Below, one piece after another: positions 11,591 through 24,130 of a DNA stretch of 64,000 nt (positions are counted from its first letter, which is position 1; every line of letters starts with the position of its first letter). Under the pieces are notes generated by a model. The model was given only the letters and a program-made list of their open reading frames with translations, was not told the DNA's origin and did not search any database. This DNA comes from Siphonodentalium dalli (lineage: Eukaryota > Mollusca > Scaphopoda > Gadilida > Siphonodentaliidae): NCBI GenBank assembly GCA_032622095.1, contig CP136069.1, positions 1,833,462 through 1,897,461 on the forward strand. Reading direction: 5' to 3'. The position numbers and the translations under genes are program-made.

Positions 11591-12060
11591 TGAACATTGA
11601 ATTCAATTGCATATCATATGAAAGTGCATTAAATTTGCGTCACGAAAATCGAACATTGGTGTCTGTGGTACGAACTGAGTAGGAACAATATTAAAAAACT
11701 TACCCCTCCCCAAACGAGAACATTTCCTCATATGACTCTGCACTGCCAAAAATAATTTCTTAATAAGATAAAATATCTTGAAACAAGAAAAACTATTTCC
11801 TGAAACAGGAAAATAAATCTTATTTTGGGAAATATACCCCCAAGTCTGCTACATCAAGAAAATTTAAGAAACTCCCACCAGACAAGAGATAGTTTTCTCA
11901 AATAAGATAGATTTTAGTCTTGAAACAAGAAACAATTTCCTTACTAAGAAAATGGCTTCAAAAATTAAATATATATTTCTTGTTTCAAGATTTTTTTTCC
12001 AAGTTAAGAAATACTTAAAGAAAATATTTCTAAACCAAGAATTAATTGTTATGTAGAAAT

Positions 12061-12729
12061 TACTGCTGTATTGGAATAACTGTAAAAGTCCAACGAGAGC
12101 AAAATTGTGATCAAAATTTTATGGTAAACATTGAAAAAGGTCCAACCAGACCAACCTGTTGATTAAATATTCTGAAAATTCATATTCATACTTAAATATT
12201 TGAACTACATGTAATACTACAGCTATAGGATTATATAATTGTTGACAAGTCACTCACTGTAACAGTTTTTTTTACATAACATTGGAAAAGGTCCAACCTG
12301 TTGATTAAATATTCTGAAAATGTTATTCATAGTTAAATATTTGAACTAATAATACAGCTAGAATTATATATTTGTTGACAAATCACTGTAACAGTTTTGT
12401 TTACATAACAATAGTTTCAACAGATGTAATTTTGTTATTGGCAATCTGTCAGTAAGTGTTTTTATCTATTTCTCAATGCTCTTAGGGCATGCTGACCTTT
12501 ATACAATTTTAATAAAATTTTGTTTGCACAATATAGTGGGTCGCCATTGAGGAGACCTAGAGCTCCCTTGAAATCTCCAAATGGCGGTTTGCCACACCAT
12601 CCCGAACTAGACAAACCTCTCTGGTGGCCCCTTGCATTGAACCTATTAATTAAACCGGTACTTCAAGCTGGTATATACCCCTCTTATATAAGGATGGAAG
12701 ATGCTACCAATTTCAAACCGATGGTATTT
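12061..12729. other. AT-rich spacer with short direct repeats
   Basis: Contains a direct duplication of about 165 bp (AAAGGTCCAACC...TGTTGATTAAATATTCTGAA at about 12131 and 12290). A stretch near 12373-12460 (TGTTGACAAATCACTGTAAC) recurs at 22430-22510. No gene recognised; the 73-codon frame at 12520 has no visible domain. Confidence 0.6.
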
Positions 12730-14190
12730 ATTCAGAGTTGACTCTCTTGTATTATGAAAGCAAGCCCAATGAGGCCATGCACCTATTGTATGTTTATAAC
12801 ACACAAAAGACTATATAATAGCAGAATGCTAATATCTCTGATGATACAAACAATAAAATATCCAATTTATCCATAGTTGAATTTCATTTGGCTATATAGG
12901 AAAGCATACAATGTGGCTTTTATGTAGTTTCCACAAAGTATTTTAAGTAAAATATCCATCAAGTGATGTATTCTGCCTTGTCCTATATATTAAAATGCAT
13001 GCAATGGTCATGAGAAATGCTTAATGTATTGGTAGAGATGTCCATCTGATAAGAAATACTGACATTTTAGGTTTGATACACCATTTCAGCTGGCTTGGCA
13101 TCTTTTAAATTTGAAACCTAAGGGAATTTATTCAGCTTTGACTCTCTAAATTATGGAAGAAAGCCCAAATGAAGCCACTATTTGCATGTTTATAACATAT
13201 ATAAGGCTATATCTCAGCAGAATACACCTCTCTGATGAAATAAACAATAACATATCAATAGTTTAATTTCATTTGGCTATACATGGATGCATACAATATT
13301 GCTTTTATGTAGTTTCCACAGACTATTTTAAGTAAAATATCCATCAAATGATGTTTTCTACATTGCCTTGTATATTAAAATGCATGCAATGACCATGAGA
13401 AATGTTTAATTTATTGGCAGAGATATCCATCTAATAAAGAAGTACTAACATTTGATGTTTGTGACATCAATTCAGCAGGTCAGGCATGCTACAACTTTCA
13501 AACTAAGAGAATTTCCTCAGATTTGACTCTCTAAATGATGGAAGTTAGCCCAAAATGAAGCAACTATTTGCATGTTTATAATGTATAAGGCTATATCTTT
13601 CAAGAAGGCATGTCTCTGATGAAATATACAATACCATATCAATAGTTTAATTTCATTTGGCTATACAGGGATGCATACAATATGGCTTTTAGGTAGTTTC
13701 CACAAAATATTTTAAGTAAAATATTCAAAATATAATGTAATCTCCCTTGCCCTGTACATTAAAATCCATGCAATGATCATGAGAAATGTTTAATTTATTG
13801 GCAGAGATATCCATCTAATAAAGAAGTGCTAACATTTGATGTTTGTGACATCAATTCAGCAGGCCAGGCATGCTACAACTTTCAAACTAAGAGAATTTCC
13901 CCAGATTTGACTCTCTAAAATCTAAATGATGGAAGTTAGCCCAAATGAAGCAACTATTTGCATGTTTATAATGTATAAGGCTATATCTTTGCAGAAGGCA
14001 TGTCTCTGATAATACAAATAATAACATGTCTATAGTTCATAGTTCAGTTGGCTAGACAGGGTGCATAAAATATGAAAGTTAGTTTTCAAAAACTATAATA
14101 TCTATTAAATGGTGTAATCTACCTTGCCCTGTGTATTAAAAGTGCATGCAATAACCTGAGAAATGTTTAGTTTATTGGCAAGCCTTGTAA
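12730..14190. repeat. Four tandem copies of a roughly 390-bp unit
   Basis: The landmark TTTGACTCTCTAAA-type word recurs at about 12735, 13133, 13519 and 13901, each time followed by AGCCCAAATGAAG, TTTGCATGTTTATAA, ATTTCATTTGGCTATA, GTAGTTTCCACA and GAGAAATGTTTAATTTATTG. Copies are diverged by substitutions and small indels. Noncoding satellite-like DNA. Confidence 0.9.
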
Positions 14191-14197
14191 ACCAGTA

Positions 14198-14255
14198 CAT
14201 TCTCTTATATATGATGCGAGGCTCCATATGGATGACTCACATATATAAGAGAATG
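14198..14255. repeat. Hairpin with CATTCTCTTATAT arms
   Basis: CATTCTCTTATATATG and its complement CATATATAAGAGAATG are separated by about 26 bp. The same hairpin type followed by similar sequence (GATCTTTAATGCTG) occurs twice more at 22117-22266, so this is a small dispersed foldback family. Confidence 0.8.
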
Positions 14256-14359
14256 CTCTAACACATGGTCTTTAATGCTGCACTGGTCAGCGCAATTCCC
14301 GCCATGGTCATATATACATGTATGGGAGGCCCTTTTCACATTTATTATTTATTTACGCA

Positions 14360-14432
14360 TCAGCGCAAATATTTGCGCTTAAGCACAAATATTTGCGCTT
14401 AATTGCAAATAACCTCTATCATTTGAGCTTAA
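14360..14432. repeat. GCGCAAATATTTGCGC palindrome cluster
   Basis: GCGCAAATATTTGCGC at about 14363 is followed by two diverged copies linked by TTAAGC and TTAATTGC. It lies immediately upstream of the truncated LINE. Confidence 0.7.
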
Positions 14433-15990
14433 GCGTAAATATATACATTTAGGAAAAACAGAATCAATTCTGTTTGGGTCTGGAAAGAAACTTGTAAAAC
14501 ACTCTGAACTGAGGGTCTGCTGCGATGGCGTTGACATCGCACCAACTAAATCGGTTAAATATCTAGGGGTGTTCCTCGATCAGAGGCTAAATGGTGAAAT
14601 GATGGCAGAGCATGTTCTAAGTAAGGTAAATGCAAAACTGAAATTTTTGTACAGAAAAGCAAACTATCTGAATGAAAAATGCAGAAAACTTCTAATTAAT
14701 GCTCTTATTCAATGTCATTTTGACTACTCAAGTGGTTTCTGGTTCTCTAGTCTGACAGTAAAAACAAAAAAGCGTCTTCAAGCATCTCAAAACAGACTTG
14801 TCAGATTTATCATGAAACTAGATCGCATGACTCATATTGGTTATAATGAATTTAAACATGTTAAATGGCTTCCAGTGAGTGATAGGGTAGACTTCAGAAA
14901 AATACTGATGGTACTAAAAATCTCGGAAAAGAAAGCTCCAGCATATCTAGACAATAATTTTATATTAGCTAGTACTCATTGTACATATGTAACTCGATCA
15001 GGGACCCTGAAATACTCATTACCCTCTGTAAAATCCAAGGGCATCCACAGTTTCTATTTTACAGGAGCGAAACTATGGAATGGTCTTGATAAAGTATACC
15101 ATACTCGTGACCCTTTTGATCTCAAACACTGGAAATTTTGCATTAAACAACACCTACTAGAGAAATTGATGAAAAGAGAAGAAAATCCATTTGCCTTTTA
15201 CTAGGAACAATCTATTTTATCATCTTTTAACTAGAATTTCCTCAATACAGCAGTTCAATTTATATTGTAATGTACGATGACAGTATTTGGCCAGTTGCAT
15301 ATATCGTTACTGCTGCCTGTATTTCGGGTTTCCATCTTTCGGTCATGGACAGACCAGTCCAAAGCCGGCCATACATGGCAGTGGTGCGTGTATGCAGGTG
15401 GCGAAGGGCTGTTGAAGTTACATTACTTGCGTATTGACTTATTTTATTAGCTTTTCCCTCTCCATATAAGTCTCGTTTCTGAAATGGCTTTTATTTAATT
15501 TATATATTTTAAATACTTTTATACATTGTGCTCCGAAGTTTCGAACTTCACTCACTGCCCATGTGCCGAAAGCCACCAGGGACCGCAATGGAATTAAGTT
15601 CTCGTTTAGAGAACTTTTTGCGTTATCCCTGATGGTCTCAGGTCACATGAGTATTTCTATTTTTATACAGATTTCTGCCACATAATTTACCTTATATTCT
15701 GACGACAACCTCTATAAAATAAAATGATTTAGTTCTTGAGAAAATTGATAAATCCTCTTAGGGTATATATCAATTGTTTACACAGTCTGAACTCTAACTG
15801 TCTCATCAGACCCCAACATATAACATATTTGTATTTAATATATACTATTATAATTATAATATGTATATACTGTTGTGTATTATATTGATTCAACTTGTAA
15901 ACATATCCATAATATGTATTCATGTACACATGTATAACCTGAACTGTCAAAATAAAATCTAATCTAATAAAATCTAATCTAATCTAAGCA
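14433..15990 (+). pseudogene. 5'-truncated LINE: reverse-transcriptase C-terminus and 3' UTR
   Basis: The open frame runs from about 14440 to 15204, beginning upstream of the first ATG with LGKTESILFGSGKKL and KSVKYLGVFLD, which is the region just after the RT catalytic YxDD box. It continues through thumb-like sequence (NALIQCHFDYSSGFW, KRLQASQNRLVRFI) to the usual LINE C-terminal end. Finger and palm motifs and the endonuclease are missing, so the copy is 5' truncated and inactive. The 3' UTR of about 750 bp ends in a tail of AATCTAATCTAA repeats at 15952-15988, typical of LINE 3' ends. The family is probably in the CR1/Jockey group, judged from the C-terminal pattern only. Confidence 0.85.
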
Positions 15991-16194
15991 ACGTAAATAA
16001 AAATTAATATGCATTGATTCCCCCCCCCCTGAATTAATTTTAAATGGCACAGGCCAAAACACATCACTCAAGTCTATATAGGACCACCATATGAGTAATC
16101 CCTAGATACCTTTTATGACCATGCAAATGGTATAGATCTGTGCAGAAATGACACCAGATACAGAGATGTGTTTAATTTCGTTCCGCTATAACCA
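15991..16194. other. Spacer with a C10 run
   Basis: AT-rich sequence with a run of C near 16020. No feature recognised. Confidence 0.5.
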
Positions 16195-16308
16195 ACCGTT
16201 CCTGATATTTTGTTTACCGCCCGCGCCACGTCACGGGTATTGGTTCGTCCATTTTGACAAATTTTCAAGGTCGCGGAAATGAATTCTTCATTTGATATGA
16301 ATATTCAG
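16195..16308 (+). promoter_or_regulatory. Possible promoter and short first coding exon
   Basis: A local GC-rich patch (CCGCCCGCGCCACGTCACGG, then TATTGG) with a CRE-like ACGTCA and an inverted CCAAT precedes ATG at 16279. The frame MNSSFDMNIQ runs 30 bp to a strong donor, CAG|GTAAGTGAG at 16308. This is the pattern of a first exon. The best downstream acceptor I see is at 20487, which would give a very short peptide, so a noncoding transcript or a distant next exon is as likely. Confidence 0.3.
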
Positions 16309-16833
16309 GTAAGTGAGCTAATAAGTAAACTGTTGAAGTGTTTTCTCTTTACGACAATGTTGTTACGAGTGATATACTTAATTGAACAATGATTAAAATT
16401 GCGTGATTTATTCATATTCTTCAAATGAAATCAACGTGAATTTCACTGTCCGTGAAATATGTAATTTTTTTTAGAATACGATGATCGGGTTGTGATATGT
16501 TATGATTTGTCATGTTAAAATAGTAACATCTGATGAACTATGATTATACGGCATTGATCATTCGTATATCTATGTACCCCTACACAATATTCGCAAAACT
16601 GGGAAACTTTGCAAAAACGGTTTTTATTAAATTATAATTTTGCTTAATTTCTTTGCTATATAAAAGAAAAGTATTCCGTGAATGGGAATCTTTACTCTGC
16701 AAAATCAAATTCTGGCATAAAGCCATAATTGCTGTGTATTATCGGTCGATATTAATATGACAATACTAGTTGGAAGACAAAAAGGTAACATTTATTGAAA
16801 ATATAACTTAAAAGGCAATTGTATATAAAGGTA
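16309..16833. other. AT-rich sequence, no feature seen
   Basis: Would be intronic if the exon at 16279 is real. No ORF, repeat or RNA recognised. Confidence 0.5.
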
Positions 16834-17135
16834 TGGAGCCCCGGAGGTGACATCCGAATGTTTTTTGTGGCCACGAGAATAAAGTCGAGGCCACGAGAAT
16901 ATGAAGTCGTGGCCACGAGCATATGAAGTCGTGGTCACGAGCATACCGGTATGAAGTCGTGGCCACGAGAATATGAAGTCGTGGCCACGAGAATATGAAG
17001 TCGTGGCCACGACTTCATATTCTCGTGGCCACGACTTTATTCTCGTGGCCACGACTTTATTCTCGTGGCCACGACTTCATTTTCTCGTGGCCACGACTTA
17101 AAAAAAAACATTCGGATGTCACCTCCGTGGCTCCA
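16834..17135. mobile_element. 302-bp MULE-like TIR element filled with GTGGCCAC palindromes
   Basis: Ends TGGAGCCCCGGAGGTGACAT (left) and its near-perfect complement (right) form TIRs of about 33 bp. The element is bracketed by the perfect 10-bp direct repeat TATAAAGGTA at 16824-16833 and 17136-17145. A 9-10 bp target duplication is typical of Mutator-like elements. The interior is a series of CGTGGCCACGAGAATATGAAGT-type units that switch orientation near the middle, so the whole element can fold on itself. It is non-autonomous. Confidence 0.9.
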
Positions 17136-17239
17136 TATAAAGGTACTTCTTCATAGCATTATTTTGAACAAATGTGAACCTGATAATATTAAAATGCCCA
17201 TGGCATTCAGTGCCATTCACACTCTCGTTATTGTGTGGC

Positions 17240-18010
17240 CAATTCAACACTATGTGTACGTTCAGACGACCACGATTCAATCGTAAGTGGAGGAATCGGG
17301 GCCCGACGAGATCGTGGATAGTTTGTTCCCACAATTACGATGTCGTCCTACATGTACATGATTAGACAGTAGGTTGAACATCCTAAAGCATGTGATTGAC
17401 TACACCGGTCATTTCCAGCTACAATTTTTACGTACACAGGACTGCGAATCTTGCGTCGCAAGTGGAGGTATCAAATCAAGGATACGCCACAACTTCGCAT
17501 CTAAAATCAAACAGTGCTTGATATTATTTTTAACCTACGAATTTTATGTCAGCATGCACAGTCCAATTACCGGTTACTTCCTACGACGGAAAAGTTTCCA
17601 CTTACGATTGAATCGTGGTCGTCTGAACGTTCACCAAGTGAATGTTCTGATGATCACGATTCAATCGTAAGTGGAAAGATTTTGTTGTGGGTAGTAACCG
17701 GTAGTTGTACTGCGCATGCTCACGACATGATCGCGAGTGATAAAAAGTAATATCAAGCACTGTTTGATTTTAGATGCGAAATTGTGGCGTATCCTTGGTT
17801 ACCTCCACTTGTGACTAAATCAGAACTGGGTGTGTACTTAAAATTCGTACAAAGTAAATGGAAAAAACATAGGGTAGTTAATCACATGATTAACCGCCTA
17901 TATAAATATACTCATCTGCGATGACATCGTAATCGTGTCAACAAACTATCCATGATTTTGCCAGGTGAATCATGGTCATCTGAATTTCCGAGGACGCTCA
18001 CATTGTTGGA
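17240..18010. repeat. 770-bp foldback (long imperfect palindrome)
   Basis: Arms of about 380 bp meet near 17636. Paired landmarks are GATCGTGGATAGTTTGTT with AACAAACTATCCATGATT, GTGGAGGTATCAAATCAAGG with CCTTGGTTACCTCCAC, AAATCAAACAGTGCTTGATA with TATCAAGCACTGTTTGATTT, and CCACTTACGATTGAATCGTG around the centre. ORFs here are read-throughs of the arms. No target duplication was found. Confidence 0.85.
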
Positions 18011-18489
18011 AGAATGAACTTTACACTTTGTTTATAAATATGTTTGCAAATTATGAAAATACATGTATCCATATATCACATACATGTATATGCAGCATAT
18101 TTTTCTTCCAATTGCATTAGCCACGGTCACTGTTTTTGAGCTACAGTACCGTGTACTAGTAGTTACGATACACCAAAAGAAAATTAATACAACCACAAGG
18201 ATCTCGTTAAATGAACATATATATGCATGTATAAGATGAATCACTATATTGTGTTTCCATGCCTGTTTGTGTAATGCCAATCAATGCGGCCTGACAACAG
18301 GCGATGGGTGGAGTTTATAAATTGATACCAGAAACAATGTCGGCAACTTCAAAGTTCATGGTGTGCTACATTTAACCCCCTACTTGTATATACAATACAA
18401 ATTTTCTATCAAGCGTTCCCATGTCCTATAGAAAGTATAGTTGGAAAAATGGCCATATGATCAGCGGGAGGGGGTCGGATATATGTTCA
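18011..18489. other. Spacer, no gene seen
   Basis: AT-rich sequence with several TACATGTA-type words. No domain, RNA or array recognised. Confidence 0.5.
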
Positions 18490-19860
18490 GGCATGTATGC
18501 TGATTTTTTCCATTCGACCCTTGTTGGGACCCACCCACCCCCGCGTCCAAACATCCACCCCCACCATTTTAACAATAAAACAGATTTGCGGGGGGGGGTG
18601 GGAGAATGGAGATTCACTGTAAACAGCTGTACATGTATATGAATTTCTGTGAATAATATTTGTCATGGATGTTAACATTGACATGTAAATAGGAACGACT
18701 CATTTTGGGGTCGTTCAGCAAAAAAACATGGCTGCCGGTCACCAGCCGGTGGCCATCTTGGAATTCAAAATTCAATCCATTAGCATGAGCTACAAGCTCT
18801 GTTTGTCTGATCATCATGAAATTTGTCATTTCTGTTTATAAACACCGGTATTTCTCTTATTGTAATGAGTTTTAAGCCAAACTCATTGCAAAAACAGTCA
18901 AACGACTTGCAGGAAAAAAACATTTTAGTTGCGGAAAAAAATGTTTGTTGGTCCCATCAAGTTCAACCACCCATCCACCCTGGCATACGTGCCCGGAAAT
19001 CCCCCCTGATATGATGGCCAATCCACCCATCCAACCCGGCATACGTGCCCGGAAATCCCTCCCTGATATGATGGCCAATATTTTTAAAGAAGTCAATCCG
19101 CAGTATATAAAGTGGTATATACTGGTATGTGTGATATTTGACATGCAGAAGTACTAGTTTGTGCCGCTATCTTCTAGTATACATAATTATGCTTGTATAT
19201 TATACAGTATAATTTGTTCAATTCCCCAATGATTATGTATAATTGTGTTTACTAGTATATGCATGGAAATAGAGTATTTGTGAACTCACCTAATTCAAGT
19301 AAAGATGATAAAATCAAATGTTGTATTGACATTTGGGGTTGGAATTCAGGCACGTATGGCATTTTTTCCCTTTCGATCATTTTTTGTACCCACCCACCCC
19401 CACCGCCAAATTTTTTTCAGTTTTCGGCAGTTTTTTCCGACCATTTTGTTTACACCCACCCCCCTTTTAACACTAAAACAGAGATTGGCGGGGGAAATTC
19501 ACTGTAAACCGCTGTATATGAATTTCTGTGCATACTATTTATCATGGATGTTAACATGGACATGTAAATAGGAATGAGTCATTTTGAGGTCATTCGGCCA
19601 AAAAAACATGGCTGCCAGTGGCCATCTTGGATTTCAAGATTTGCAACAAAATACAACACGATAACTGCCTGCAGTCAGTTTACCAGTTAGAATTACATTA
19701 TTTCTCTCATTCAAAGTGGTTTTGAAGCCCAACTCATTGCCAAAACACTAAAAAAACAAGCAGGAAATTTTTGTTTTAGTTGCGGAAAAAATTGCTTGTT
19801 GGTGGCTTTGACCACCCACCCACCCCGGCATACGTGCCGGAATTTTTTTTTTCACCCGCC
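18490..19860. repeat. Two diverged copies of an interspersed repeat
   Basis: Copy 1 is at about 18500-19080 and copy 2 at about 19345-19860. Shared landmarks are ACCCACCCACCCCC, AACACTAAAACAGA-type words, ATTCACTGTAAAC, GGATGTTAACAT, TGACATGTAAATAGGAA, CATTTTGGGGTC, CATGGCTGCC...GGCCATCTTGGA and CATACGTGCC. The last part is related to the repeat cluster at 40652-41604. Confidence 0.8.
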
Positions 19861-20487
19861 CCCCCCCCCCAAGCTGTTTAAATTGCCTTAAAACATTTAC
19901 AAATATATGATATTTACAAGACCAATATGATATCATACCGGTACCTATATACATGTATCTGGAATGTTTTTGGGAGTATTTGGTGCAGGTGCAGCTTTTT
20001 TTGTCATGTAGTTGCTGGGTGGGGGGGGTGGTGGAATATCCAAGCCTGGACATTTGAAAGAAAAAAAAAAGACCATCAAATTCGTGAAAACAATAATTTT
20101 GTCACTTTTTTTTTAAAAATAAAAAATAAATTAATAAAAAAAAAATTTAATCTCAAAAAACATTTTTCTGGCCATTTCAGAACCAAACGATATCAAATGA
20201 GTGAAATTATATTTTAGTCGTACATGGGGGGCAAGATATCCAGGGTGGGGGAAAGATATCCTAGGATATCTTCCCCCCCCCCCCCCGGGGGGGGGAGATA
20301 TCCTGTTACACCGGTACATGTATTTGTAGCTGTTTCTGACCATCATGCAGCATTTGAATGGATATAATTTACTGTTATAACTCGGCCCCCGGGTGATCAA
20401 TTTGGATGATGTATCTTAATAATATGTATATGATCAGTCATTCCTCTTTTCTGATGTCATTACAAGCATTAAAATCTTTTTTTTCAG
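19861..20487. other. Homopolymer-rich spacer
   Basis: Contains C and G runs near 19860, 20275 and 20287, an A/T-rich stretch at 20100-20165 and GATATCC-type words at about 20235-20305. No gene. Homopolymer lengths here may be unreliable. Confidence 0.6.
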
Positions 20488-20523
20488 ACAGGAGGAGCTG
20501 CTTGACTGGATTGAGACATAAAA
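20488..20523 (+). other. Possible terminal exon start
   Basis: A strong acceptor (AATCTTTTTTTTCAG) is followed by a short open stretch that in one phase reads QEELLDWIET and then stops. It could pair with the donor at 16308 or with an exon outside the repeats. Weak: no homology recognised. Confidence 0.2.
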
Positions 20524-22116
20524 ATTTCATTCAAGGCCTGATGTGATTATCTGATAACCAATCATAGAATCATGTTTCCTGTCAGAGTGCTTCTTGCAGA
20601 CACTGCATGGTGACCCTTAATACCAATATTATTAATTCTGTCCAAGACTGGATGAGGAAGGATTTCAAATGTTATTCGGTGTACATGTACTGGATACATG
20701 TACTGTATACATGTACTGTAGATGTTATCGGTATTCGTCCATGCATGACAATGATGATGACATGTGTGTTGTTGCTGTATGACAGTGGGTCCTGAGTCTC
20801 CTGGCTATACACATGTACCATATGTATACATACGGACGGTATGCACTGAATCCAGTACCATGCTTACCTGGTAACTAGTGCACACTGCAGCGAAGGGGAG
20901 GCTTTAATTTATAACCAAATGACGATCAATGTGTTCATCAAAGGCAAAAATGACACATATATGTATACATACCTTCCTTGATGGAGACCGATCAGTGACC
21001 TCTACATTTTATCAGACTTATGTGGTGAAAATCTTGGCAAGTGAAGTTAGTGAATTCAATTCTACAACAGACATGTACTTGTATGCTTCATTGAGTCTCA
21101 GAAAATGTGCACTATGGCATCCAGCGTATGCATAAACTGTTTTATATTTCATACTACATTGACCAGAATTTGGAGGTGTACCAGTTTCAAATATCCACAC
21201 AAAGCACAACAGTACCCATGGAACAGTCTCAAGCCATGTTTCTGAGCTTATCTGAAGGATATGAACTTTTAAGTGACATATTATTGCAGTATGTCAATAT
21301 AATCAGATTCATGTTCACATACAGGCCTTAAAATCTAAACAGAATCAAAATATTCTAATGTTCCTTTATCTTTGTCAACCTGCTGTATCACCAAGTAATC
21401 TGTACACGGAGCTTAAAGTGGCTTATACATGTATCATACATGCACATTTAAAGATAGATAATCCGAGTTCACGCTCCTCAATTACTATTTCTTTGGCTTC
21501 GGGGGTAAAAATAATTGATTCGAGTCGAGGAACACACTCTTTAAAGTTCTGAGTTACAAAATATAAATTTTTGAAATCTGTTATTTTTCACCGCCTTGAA
21601 TATTTCCCGGCCTAGCAAATATTCAACGAGCCGACTGAGTCGACTGACCTAATCTTGATACCAAGTTGCGATGAACAAAATGTTGATATATAACATGTTT
21701 TGGAAAATGTTACACTAGAGTTGACAGTAGTTAGCATTATGTTTTGGTATTTAATCGATTAAGAAATGTTGTTCTTGGAATCTGATTGTATGGAGACCAT
21801 CAATTCAGATTGTTTACCTTTAATTGTCCATGTTGACTTTAAAGCATAACATATGTTATCTTTAATTTTTGTATCCCTGCATAAAATGGGGTGATAAATT
21901 TATATTATACTCACATCTGGTCTTTCGATATTCTGTGAGTTAATTAATTTATATGAAAGAATGTCATTGCATGCTAGCAATTCTGATAAACATCACTGTT
22001 ACAGTGACATTACCATCCAATGTTGAATAAGTCCAATAAGATGCCAAAGTTTAATAAAAACTTAACCCTTCCATGACTGGAGATTCTTGAAATGTTGCTA
22101 AAACCCTGCGCCAATG
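20524..22116. other. Long spacer, no gene seen
   Basis: Only short unsupported ORFs. TACATGTACTG-type words cluster at 20680-20720. No domain, RNA or tandem array recognised. Confidence 0.5.
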
Positions 22117-22266
22117 CATTCTCTTATATTTGCGAGTCTCCAAAATGGAGCCTCACATATATAAGAGAATACATGGCCTAACAATATTTACCTTGACCTT
22201 GTAATCCAGTGCATTCTCTTATACATATGAGGCTTCCTATGTGAGACTTGCATATATACAAGAATT
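22117..22266. repeat. Two adjacent CATTCTCTTATA hairpins
   Basis: Two hairpins of the family seen at 14198: arms at 22117/22170 (CATTCTCTTATAT with ATATAAGAGAAT) and a looser pair at 22211/22266. The downstream sequence GATCTTTAATGCTGTACCAG also matches the 14.2-kb copy. Confidence 0.8.
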
Positions 22267-24130
22267 AACTGGTACATGATCTTTAATGCTGTACCAGCGC
22301 AGCTCCCATCATGAAAGGGTTAAACATTGCATGGCCAAACGCCGCCAAAGCATTGAAAAATATTCTGAAAATAATATTTTAATAGACTAAAATATGTTTT
22401 AACCTTCTACGCGATTACTAGTAGCAATGTTTGTTGACAAATCACTGTAACAGTTCTGTTTACATAGCAATGGTTCCAACAGGAGAAATTTCGTTATTGG
22501 AAAACTTTCAATAATTAATATAGGAATCAGGAATTCATGTTTTTCTGAGTGGTGATGTTTTTACGAACTGTTGTATGTTATATGTTTGGCATATTTACTC
22601 ACTATGAGTGCCTTGGGTCCCTTTAAAATGATTTGAAACACTCAATGAAATATCTGCACACCAGTAGATTATTTTGTAGGGATTTTAATGTGATGAGAGT
22701 CAGAATCATGATTCTTCGTTTGAGTCTGGTAAAAAGCAGCTGATTTGATGTAGAAATGCTATAGTTTGATTCTTGCAAAATTTTAAGGCCTGTATACATT
22801 CGCTTTTATCCATCAAAGGTGCTCCAGACACTTCATACCGCTATAATCATAGTATGTACATGTACCTTGTTTTACAAACTTTTATGTTATTTTGCATGAC
22901 CGCACTTCAAAGAACTCTAAAGCCGCTCATGCACTTAATGCATCAATTTAAAATTCTGCAACTTAATGCATCAATTTAGAATTCTGCACTTTTATCCGCA
23001 TTTTTATCACAAAAAGTCTGGAAATACTAGTGAGTACTAGTGCTATACTATTAAACATGTAGACTATATACTGTGAAAAGACTTGATAAAGTCTTAATAA
23101 ATTTAACAGTTGTTTCCAGTAGAAGATAGACAAAAGCTCTTTAAGTTCCATATTTGCAGTGTTTTACACTGAGCATTAAGAGCATCTCCTTTTATTCTCA
23201 GCAGAATATATGCAAACAACATGGTATAAATTATAATGAAAATGAATTTATGACTCCAGCCAATAATTCATTATCATTATAAACACCATGTTTGCATTGT
23301 TCATAGAGCACACAGGTGTTGCACTTATCCATGGGCCAAATTCATTCATTTGTTGCATATATTCTGTTGAGTATACAAGGAGTGGGCTCATAAATGGCCG
23401 GATTTAGTGTACCCTTTAATGCTTGTAATACATGCATGTACTAGTACCTGTTTAGACCAAGTTTTCCCTGTCCACAACTTGTGGTATCGGTTGGGTTGAT
23501 GCTGTTTTGGACCGAGTCCCATCCCGATACTCTTCTATAATGGACTTTACGCCCAGAATTGTGGGTTGAAGTTATCTTGATTGTAGCACTACCAGTATTT
23601 CGTCAGATTAGGTCAAAGTGACGCTTTTTTATAAGAACATAGAGGGCAGCCTTTCCCAAGCGTGATGATTTCAAACCTGCATATACTTAAAGTAATTGAC
23701 CATCTCTAACGTGGTGTTACCCAGGTAATGCTGTGGTATTACACTGCAGTAATTTCCAACACCATGGTAAGGTTGTCACTTGAACACAAAACAGCACCAC
23801 GATGGATGCGGTATGCAATTAAAATGCAGTGATTCTCCTTATATCTTTGGAACTTAAAGGAATGGATGGCCTTCGTTATAGGTTATAATTTATAAATAAC
23901 ATTTACAAAAAGTTTCCCAAGAATATACTAATAGTATAGGATACTGTTCATATGAATGCGTTATTATCCACAAAACACACTTTGTGTGAGTCAATCGTTT
24001 GTTTATATACAGCAGTAAATAGTGAGCGATAAGCAAAACACTCAACACCGTTGCGATTGTTTAATTGAGCGATTCATGGTGACCCATTCAACACTTCAAA
24101 ATCTTGAGAGGTTATAGAAGAGTAGCCGGA
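22267..24130. other. Spacer with a segment repeated from 12.4 kb
   Basis: 22430-22510 (TGTTGACAAATCACTGTAAC, then TTTACATAGCAATGGTTCCA) is a diverged direct copy of 12373-12460. The rest has only short ORFs and no recognisable feature. Confidence 0.55.
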
